This document shows, one piece after another, positions 56,451 through 64,000 of a stretch of DNA of 64,000 nt (its first letter is position 1; the number at the start of each line of letters is the position of its first letter). The stretch is from Micropterix aruncella (taxonomy: Eukaryota > Arthropoda > Insecta > Lepidoptera > Micropterigidae), in contig OX155963.1 in NCBI GenBank assembly GCA_944548615.1, positions 22,724,900 through 22,788,899 of the forward strand. The letters are read 5' to 3'. Under the pieces are notes generated by a model. The model had not been told where the DNA came from and made no database searches. It saw only the letters and a list, made by a program, of their open reading frames with translations. A program made the position numbers and the translations under genes.

Positions 56451-57866
56451 CTAGCTGACCCGTGCCCACTTCGTTGGGCAGTTAACATTTTTACTTGTGA
56501 TGAAACTATGAGTGTGGTTCAGTTAGTACTGAGCACTATGATTTATTTCCTGACTGCCAAAAGGAGGGTTATATTTTTACTGCATATGTATGTATGTATT
56601 TGCATGCCGATTTGGCTATATTACCGGGTTCAAATGAGTGAATGAAATGATTATGGTTGAATAGATTATGTATGTTTTAATTGTTCAAAACTTCTCCGTT
56701 ACTGACTGAGTTTTTTAAGAATAAAGAAACACATTATAAAAAGTTTTCAGATACACATACTAAAAATACAAGAAATAAATTAAACATTTTTATACCATGT
56801 ATTAAACTAAACACAGCAAGGCAAGACGCAAAATACTCCGGGCCATATTACTTTAACAGGCTACCGGAAAGTTTAAAAACAATTCAAGTGGAAAGCTTAT
56901 TCAAAAAGTTACCTAAAGAATTCTTATTAGACAAAGCTTTTTACTCGATCAATGCGTTTGTTAATTTTAAATATTTTTTTATTTTTTTGGCCATTTTTTT
57001 GATTATTTTAATTTCTTGATTATTTTTATCGATTATTTTAATTTGTGGTTTTAGTAAATAAATCTTTAAAATGATTTTGATGCCCTAAAAGCATTAATGA
57101 AGTAACTGTATGTAAGTGGTGATAAATTTAAATATTGTAAAAACGGACTAATAGACTGTAATTTAAATGTACCTAAATATTAAGTTTCTACAATCTGTTA
57201 AGATTTTTTTTGGAAATAAATTGAAATTGAAATTGATAAATACTTTATTAGATATAATGTTATTATTTGGTACCAAAATATATTGTCTTTCAGGAGTTCC
57301 AACCCGAGATACGTTCGCGGTTCCATACCTATGTCGTATTATCTCTTTAACCATTTATGCAGTAAAAAGGAAGTTTTTTCCAGTAAAAGAGAAAAGTCTT
57401 TTGTTTAAAACACTTGAGACGATAAATATAATTATTTTGATAATAATTCATAATTGTTGATAATATGACCAATAAACATGACCCAACGATTTAAATTATT
57501 TTTTAAATATAAAAATCTACTTTTTGTGACTTAAATACAAAAGTTAGACATATGCTGTCGCTGACTTTTTTGTAGGCATTATCAATCTCAACAACTTTTC
57601 TCTAGAACTCAATCATATAACTCTCATCGTTAAGGCAGCGTTCGTAAGAAACATTTTCATTCGACCGCTTTTCCTCCGACTTACTTTGCAAATCCGACGA
57701 CCACGAAAAAGTCTTTTCATTTTTCGGATTAATATATAGCCTATGACACTTACGAATAACGTGGTTTTCTATTGGTAAAAGAATTTTTAAAATCAATTCA
57801 GTAGATCCAGAGATTACTCCCTACAACCTCACAAACTCACAAACTTTACCTCTTTATTAGTGTAGA
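56451..57866 (-). mobile_element. Helitron (Lep1-like) split by a LINE fragment
   Basis: The minus-strand 5' end TCTACACTAATAAAG is at 57866 (preceded by A). The 3' end, 'gcccaacgaagtgggcacgg' then GTCAGCTAG, is at 56451 (followed by T). Its internal sequence near 57525-57600 resembles the Helitron at 5640-6417. A plus-strand LINE tail lies inside. Confidence 0.7.
56660..57240 (+). pseudogene. LINE ORF2 C-terminal tail inside Helitron
   Basis: The plus frame to 57019 includes NKLNIFIPCIKLNTARQDAK and PYYFNRLPESLKTIQVESLF, the conserved end of Jockey/CR1-type ORF2. It is followed by a short 3' UTR and a TTGAAATTGAAATTG tail near 57220-57237. Heavily 5'-truncated. Confidence 0.75.
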
Positions 57867-60583
57867 TAAACGCATTTTTTTGGTTTATGACTACTTTAAA
57901 CAATGACCTATTTCCATTGAATTATCAAGTGTGATATATTTCGTTTCACAATCATAACAGGTAAGTATGTACTTACCTTCCCAGTGTATTGCGGTTTATA
58001 TTCTTTGCACTTCGACTTTTATTTATTTATTTATTTATTTATTTATCCATATAAGCAATGAGTAGGAGTTCCTCATACAGTTAACATCAAATTAAAATAC
58101 ATCGTAAATTAAACCTACATACTAACAAAACAATAAAAGTAATGAAGAGATAAGAAATGAAATAAACTTTCAATTTAGTTCCGGTGTATATCCATTACAA
58201 TGCTGAAAAAAATTGTTTTTTTTTACAAAAAATATGTTAAAAAATGGAACGCCATGTATTTAATGTCATTATAAATAAAGTAATAAAAAAATAAAAAAAC
58301 TGAATTGTTGGAATCCTTAACGTAATAATGAATTAATAAATATGACGAATAAAACTTTTACAATTAGTATCCATCTTAACGAAAACAATATCTCAAACAA
58401 ATATTCCTGTATACTCGTATATACCTAAATACGTATTTAATATTACCTCTTAAATTAATATTCCGTTGGTAACAGCTTCGACAAAAAACTGAAATAATGC
58501 GAATGACGTAATAGGCTCGTAAGCTAAGAGGATATTACGCAGATAAACGAGCTGTCAAACGCAGGATACTCCTGTCATTATTATATTATCGCTGTAAACG
58601 AAAAGTATTGCGTACCTTGTAATATTACAGGGGAAATAAATTCATCAACTGATGATGTAAAATATAGTAGCTAGGTACTCCTATTTTATGGTAGAGTTTA
58701 ATGTCTTTCTACCTTGGGATAGATACAGTTGAAGAAGGTACCTCACTGTAAAAAGTTTATGTAAAACCTTGCATATGACCCACTAAGCAAATCTTATTTA
58801 AAGCTTCAAGTTTCAAGTAATGTTACTCTTTGAGCCTTATTGTTTGGTTATTTTACTTGACCTTATTTTTGTACTTTTCGTTTTTAAATGCAAAGCGTGG
58901 CTTTGATTTGATTATTTAACAATTTACTGAAAACTTGCATATTACGAGGTATAACTTTTAATACTATATATTCTCATTATTGACTATGTAAATTATTAGG
59001 TTTTTATTTTGATTATTTGTATTTATATTTATATTTTGACAATTTAGTAGTTAAATTCTTAACTACCTATGTATGTTAAGTAAAGAGTAGTAACTTAGTA
59101 ACGAGACTTAATACCTAACACAATTATTTTGACACGCCCAAGAGCGATTTTTAGCCGTCAATTGGACACGACGAAAATGTAATGTAATGTATGAGTAGGT
59201 ACCCTATTGATTTATTGATAGCCCTTATCATTTTAAATTGCATGTAATAAATTACTTAAATTAATCTGAACAGATCTTTAATAATTTATGTTGTTATTAT
59301 ATTACTGAATATGCTGTGAGATTTATATTTATGTGAGTAATTATTTATTTATAACTTTCCAATTAAACTAAATAAATTTACTAAACAAGTATTAAATAAA
59401 TGATTTAAACGATGTGTTATATTATTAGTCAGTAAATATATCAGAAAATGAATACAGATTTGGTGTTGGTCAATTTACCACCTCACTAGGCAAATTCCCC
59501 GAAGGACTCCTTCGTGGGGTGTGGGACTATACATTCTAGCATCGAACATAGCATAGGCAAAACATCGAATATAGGACAGTTTTCGGAATGTCTTAAAGCT
59601 AGTAATTTCAAAGAATGCACGTTCGAGTCGTTAAAAAGAACCAAATAAACCATATGAACTTCATGAACTGAAATTTGATGATTTATATGTTTTGGAGTCG
59701 TTGTTTAATAAACTGATTAAGAGATAACAACAAGATAATTAGGAGATAATTTAAGGATAACAACGGTGAAATTATACATTGGTTAAAAATTATGTCAATG
59801 CTCTATTATAAAGCATTACCCATAATCATTCAGTAGCAATATCACCAACACAGTACATACAAAAAAAAGCTTGTAGTCGGGCGAGGCATCTTTTCAATGC
59901 CATCTGAACTTGTAAATGCTTATACCAAATTACTGATGATAAGTTATCTAAAAATAAAACATCTATGGAGACTTTGCGTTGCCATGTTGATTACATAAAG
60001 GATACGACGAATGATACGCGCATTCGCCAACATCAAAGAATCTTCCTCAAAATGCCTCTCTGCCCGAACCAAATTTAGGTGATGAATCTGCAGACTAATA
60101 AAATTACTTTATTTTGTATAACTTATGATGTGATTGAGCAGTGTTAAAACCATTTAAAATCTCTAAATGCAGTTTTTGGCCATTTAGTTTCTAGCAAATG
60201 CCAAAACTCGATTTTCCTCAATTTTTACTAGTGGCAATAGATTTTCTTTATTATTAATAAAAATGGAGAATCTTGTAATTTTAATTGATTTTTAAAAAAT
60301 ATTTAACTTCTTTACTAAGGACTGTGTGTAATAAATTTTATAACTTTTGAACTACTGCATGTACTTCCTTCAAATTAGGTTTTTCACAGAAAATCTAAAA
60401 TATTTTTTTAAATTTTATCTTTCTTTTTTAAATAGAAGTGTTTTTATTTTTTAAAAGTTTATTTACTCAAAATAATGGCCATAAAACTCTATATTTTCAT
60501 TACTATGTATATGTTTCTCACTTTATTAGATACCTGGTAAAAAAATCGGTTGTCTGTAAAGTCGGTTTACTGACGATAGTTGA
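57867..60583. other. Unassigned AT-rich stretch
   Basis: No gene is recognised. A (TTTA)n tract at 58018-58046 followed by 'ccatataagcaatgagtagg' looks like another minus-strand retroelement tail. A small hairpin, CCCCGAAGGA/TCCTTCGTGGGG, lies near 59496-59520. Confidence 0.4.
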
Positions 60584-61262
60584 ACGTGACAACGTCATAA
60601 GAAAATACTGATGGAATGGTTGCATTTGAAGCAGTTTCATTTAAGATTCTGATATCGTTTATTACAAACATCCAAAAATATAAGCTTTTATACTCACCGA
60701 TTTGACTACAACATGTAAATATATTATTGTATAGCAGTATAATTGAATAATTGTTTATTGTTTAAAGTTTATTGTTTTTTTTTTATTTGAAAGTTTGAAA
60801 TCTCAAACTGTTAAATAACGGTTTGAGAAGCGTTTGAGCACGCTGCGCCATCTAGCGGTAGGTAATACGTCGTAAATAAACAATATCAGCGACATTTTAC
60901 CAACCGCTAGATAGCGCATCGTAATGATAGCTTTACTTTTTTATTTTTTTTTAATAAAAGTTGCTTACTTCGTTTCACTTCGTTGTACCCACAAGAAAAT
61001 TGTCCGTTCAGTAATAACATTCCGTATATCAAGAATACATATAAAATTATGTCAATAATTTAAATCAATGTAGTGATTTTCATTCGTACTATTTTAGACT
61101 GAGGTTAGTAAATAATTCTTGTCGCAACCGGTAGATGGCAGCATTTATATTGAATAATAAATAAAATAAATGGAACGCCTCAGAACGAGGTAACGCCGCA
61201 TGAGTCATGTTTTTTCGTGGGTGCAGCAAGCTCCATCGATTTATAAGACGTTGTCACGTCAA
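60584..61262. repeat. Candidate element bounded by inverted ACGTGACAACGTC
   Basis: ACGTGACAACGTC near 60590 recurs inverted as GACGTTGTCACGT near 61247-61259. Between them is an imperfect ~22-bp-arm hairpin at ~60843-60925 (GCGCCATCTAGCGGTAGGTAA versus TTTACCAACCGCTAGATAGCGC). No target duplication is identified, so it is a candidate only. Confidence 0.35.
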
Positions 61263-63409
61263 AAAACAGTTTGTTTTGCCACATTCATTAAATAAAATTC
61301 ATTTAAATAAATATGATTTTAAAATTCTCTGATCTGTTTTGCCTAGATAGATCCGTTAAAATGACGAAACGCCGAAAGCTCTAACGACACAAAAATGCTA
61401 ATGAACCCTCAGCGAAGTTTCACGAAAGCGTAGTTCCAAAAGCGCTATTAGCGTCGATGTGGCGGCAAATTCAAGCCCCCAAAACTCCATTTTGTGTATC
61501 CGTAATTTAAGTGGATCGTTTGTTTACCCAAAGTGTTATTCCTACGAGATTTAATGGTTTAATTAAAATTTCCTTTTGGTGCTATTTATACATTCGGAAA
61601 ATTTGCTTTTTATTATGGATATTTAAGATATTTTATCCTTGTATGATCATAAAAGAGCTTCTACGCAAAAAAAAAAACCCTCTATAATATATAATACTTT
61701 AGTTAAGGAAAGATGTGGTAAGTAATAACAAGTAATTGATTAAGGGGCTTAGGTAAAAGTTTATTCTTACCGATAAATATTTCAAAATATGAAAATGAAA
61801 TATTTTTTTTGTTGTTCAACATACCAAGTAACATTATACAGACGCAAAACATTTATTTGAATACATAATCAGAAATGATAAGTATTGCATGCTCTAAGGC
61901 TTTTAAATTAAGGTAACATAAAATTCAGAGAGGTCAAAATAGGAAACGAATCTCCTAAATTGTTAATTTAACCTCAATGGAATGACAAGTTAAAAATCCC
62001 TAATCATATTAGCAGACTGAAAGACTGAAATAGCTAACATCGCTGAGGAGAAAGTAATTAAAGAAGAAGAAGAATTCATATCTAGTCGGCAAGTAATATC
62101 TAGTGGGGTCTAATACTTTTGCCGAGTTGCGAGTAAATTTTTGTCGAGTTTCGAGTCAAGCCTTGAGCTAGTTTTTATAGCTCGGTTTTCGCAGGGAGAA
62201 CTCATTCGCCGGGGCTTCGTCACAGTTGAAAGGGACATCATTTTAACATAACTAATGTTTGTTTTGTCATGAAGTCATCAAAAGTCTTGAACAAATCGTC
62301 TTCGCGTATCTTGACTTTAAACGGCAACATTACTAGAAATTTATCATTAAATACTTACCCTTCAATGTCAAAAAATCGAAAAACGGAAATCTGTTCAACA
62401 CCAACTATGTAATTCGTCAAGTACAATAGTATAGCAAAGTGCCATCTATAAAAGTTCGAGCAAGTTTCTTTTGTTATCAGCAGCCAACATTTCAGACTTG
62501 TATTGCGTTTTGGCTTCTTGACAATAGATAGTGGCAAACCTTATATAGCGGCGACGATATTATTCTTCTCTTCAAACAGTGCTGTGGCCACTTCCAACAC
62601 ACATTATTTTACTCAGAGTCTGAGAATGGGTTCTACTGCTCAGCACCAACAAATCAAGTCCTAATCCTGTTTTTTTTCGGGGTTATTTTGCGTGAATATA
62701 TCACTGAAATATAATATATATAAAACCAAGTTACATATAATAGAGAATTAGAGGTAATTAGTGTATTTAAAACATATCTTTCGAGCAAAACGCATGAAGC
62801 AATACCAAAGATTCAAGTGTTTCATCGGTAGCCTCGATTTTATTTTAGTGCCGAGGCAAGTCGCAGATGTGAAAGCAGATTCAGCTTCTAAACTTGTTGT
62901 AAAAATGTCAATAGATACTGACATACATACTGACGTACAAGTTCCAAAACATAGATTAATCCTTATATTACCATTTTGTTATTAGGGTTTTATACAGAAT
63001 AACGATGTTTCAATCGTAATTTTGTTGAATTAAAAGGAATTTTGTTGAAACTCCATTACTCGATTATATGTATCAACATTTTCCGTACGGTTAATACGGA
63101 AATAACAGTATACTGTAGTTTCAACATTATTCATATCCGTACGTATCCAACTACATGCTATCACGCTAGAAGCAATAAATTAACATTATGTTTAAAGCTA
63201 ACACCGTTACGCATCATGTTAATTCATACGTATGGACCGCAATCCAAATTATATACGTAATCTCTGTTTAAACATGCTTTTTTCCGTGTACTACATCGTT
63301 ATATTTTCTCAGTGCTTTCGAACAAATGAATTTCTTTCTAAATAGCAGATATTCGAATTGTCAGATCAACAGCACGCTTACTCTTTAATATCACGCTTTC
63401 TAAACGTTG
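61263..63409. other. Unassigned AT-rich stretch
   Basis: No coding family is recognised in any frame. A 74-codon plus frame (62761-62985) has no recognisable domain. Confidence 0.4.
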
Positions 63410-63565
63410 CTTCATTTTATTTATTTTGATTTTTTTCTTCATTTATATCGTACAAAAAAAATACAAGGACATGCATACTGTTTTACATAAAGAAACGTTA
63501 AAAACAAACATTGATATAGCGAAAAACATAGCTCTCTGCATATAAATATGCTAAAAATATGTTTC
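63410..63565 (-). repeat. Dispersed retroelement-like tail, family D copy 3
   Basis: Shares 'atacaaggacatgcatactg', 'gcgaaaaacatagctct' and 'catataaatatgcta' with 42420-42640. Confidence 0.6.
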
Positions 63566-64000
63566 TGATGACATTTAGATATGCCACCGAGAACATATGG
63601 TATTGTCTGTGTTATCTGACAGGCGTGAGTTTGCAGATATTTTAATATTCCCCTTTTCTTATTAGACTATTCATTTCCTGATAGAAGAAACATTTCTTAA
63701 TTTATTAGAAAGTAATATTATCGATTTGGTTACAAGTTATTTAAAAGTTGGCATTATTGTGGATTTGGTTACAAGTAAGTTTAACAAGTTTAAAAATTGT
63801 AAAATCAATATCACTTTAACCGAGTCCACAGCCATATTAATCGGCTTTAGAACTTCCTTAAGTTCCACCAATTTTAAATAGTGTTTCTGGCTTTGCGCAT
63901 ACAGGAAAGCCCCAAAATGTATAACTATGGAAATGTTAAAATCCCGAAAACCCGGGATACTAAACCACGATCTCGGGATAAAAGAGGTATCAAAAACCGC
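63566..64000. other. Unassigned stretch to window end
   Basis: No gene is recognised. 'gatttggttacaagt' is directly repeated at ~63723 and ~63762. Confidence 0.4.

Noticed and set aside
59490..59530. Hairpin CCCCGAAGGA/TCCTTCGTGGGG as a terminator
   Set aside because: Short and imperfect, with no T-run and no nearby gene in a eukaryotic setting.

Overview
The window is eukaryotic, AT-rich and almost entirely transposon-derived. It is most probably a moth or butterfly (Lepidoptera) chromosome. The reasons are several Helitrons with the Lepidoptera-type TCTATACTAATATTATAAA 5' end and CTAG-type 3' end, a tRNA-headed SINE, mariner, hAT and PIF/Harbinger elements, non-LTR retrotransposons with a PHD-type ORF1, and one insect-type neuropeptide-receptor exon. 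I see no intact host gene. The only host coding sequence I can support is the first coding exon of a family-A GPCR (CCHamide-receptor-like, minus strand), present twice, at 8317-8585 and 15819-16087. No later receptor exon is recognisable in the window.

Layout. 1-5590: dispersed repeats, including a GC-rich family (called B here) with a 5S-rRNA-derived promoter segment at one edge, two adjacent degenerate tandem arrays, and short LINE/SINE-like tails. 5640-12518 and 13473-29273: two near-identical copies of one ~6.5 kb segment. A block of exactly 200 N (13273-13472) lies between them, and an LTR-like insertion follows copy 1. Copy 2 additionally carries a full-length LINE (17401-23163, both ORFs open) and a complete hAT element (24636-27448, one in-frame stop). 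Copy 1 gives the empty sites for both. This arrangement looks like two haplotypes placed in tandem by assembly, although a real duplication is possible.

29274-33700: a family-A repeat interrupted by a non-autonomous Helitron (29859-30911) carrying a GTCGAAAAA-type array, then a tandem dimer of family B, then a Lep1-like Helitron end. 34185-37130: degraded LINE ORF2. 38210-40140: mariner remnants, a TTA-flanked MITE and an RNase H-type LINE scrap. 41060-52570: LINE remnants and 3' ends, a tRNA SINE, hairpins and tandem duplications. 52708-56322: a 3.6 kb PIF/Harbinger element with perfect 18-bp terminal repeats, a decayed DDE transposase on plus and an intron-containing second gene on minus. 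56451-57866: a Helitron interrupted by a LINE 3' end. 57867-64000: AT-rich sequence with no recognisable gene.

The genes do not form a pathway. Apart from the receptor exon, they are selfish elements nested in one another. The most informative features are the relative ages the nesting gives, the LINE with a tRNA-like segment in its 5' leader, the nearly intact hAT, and the 5S-headed GC-rich repeat family.
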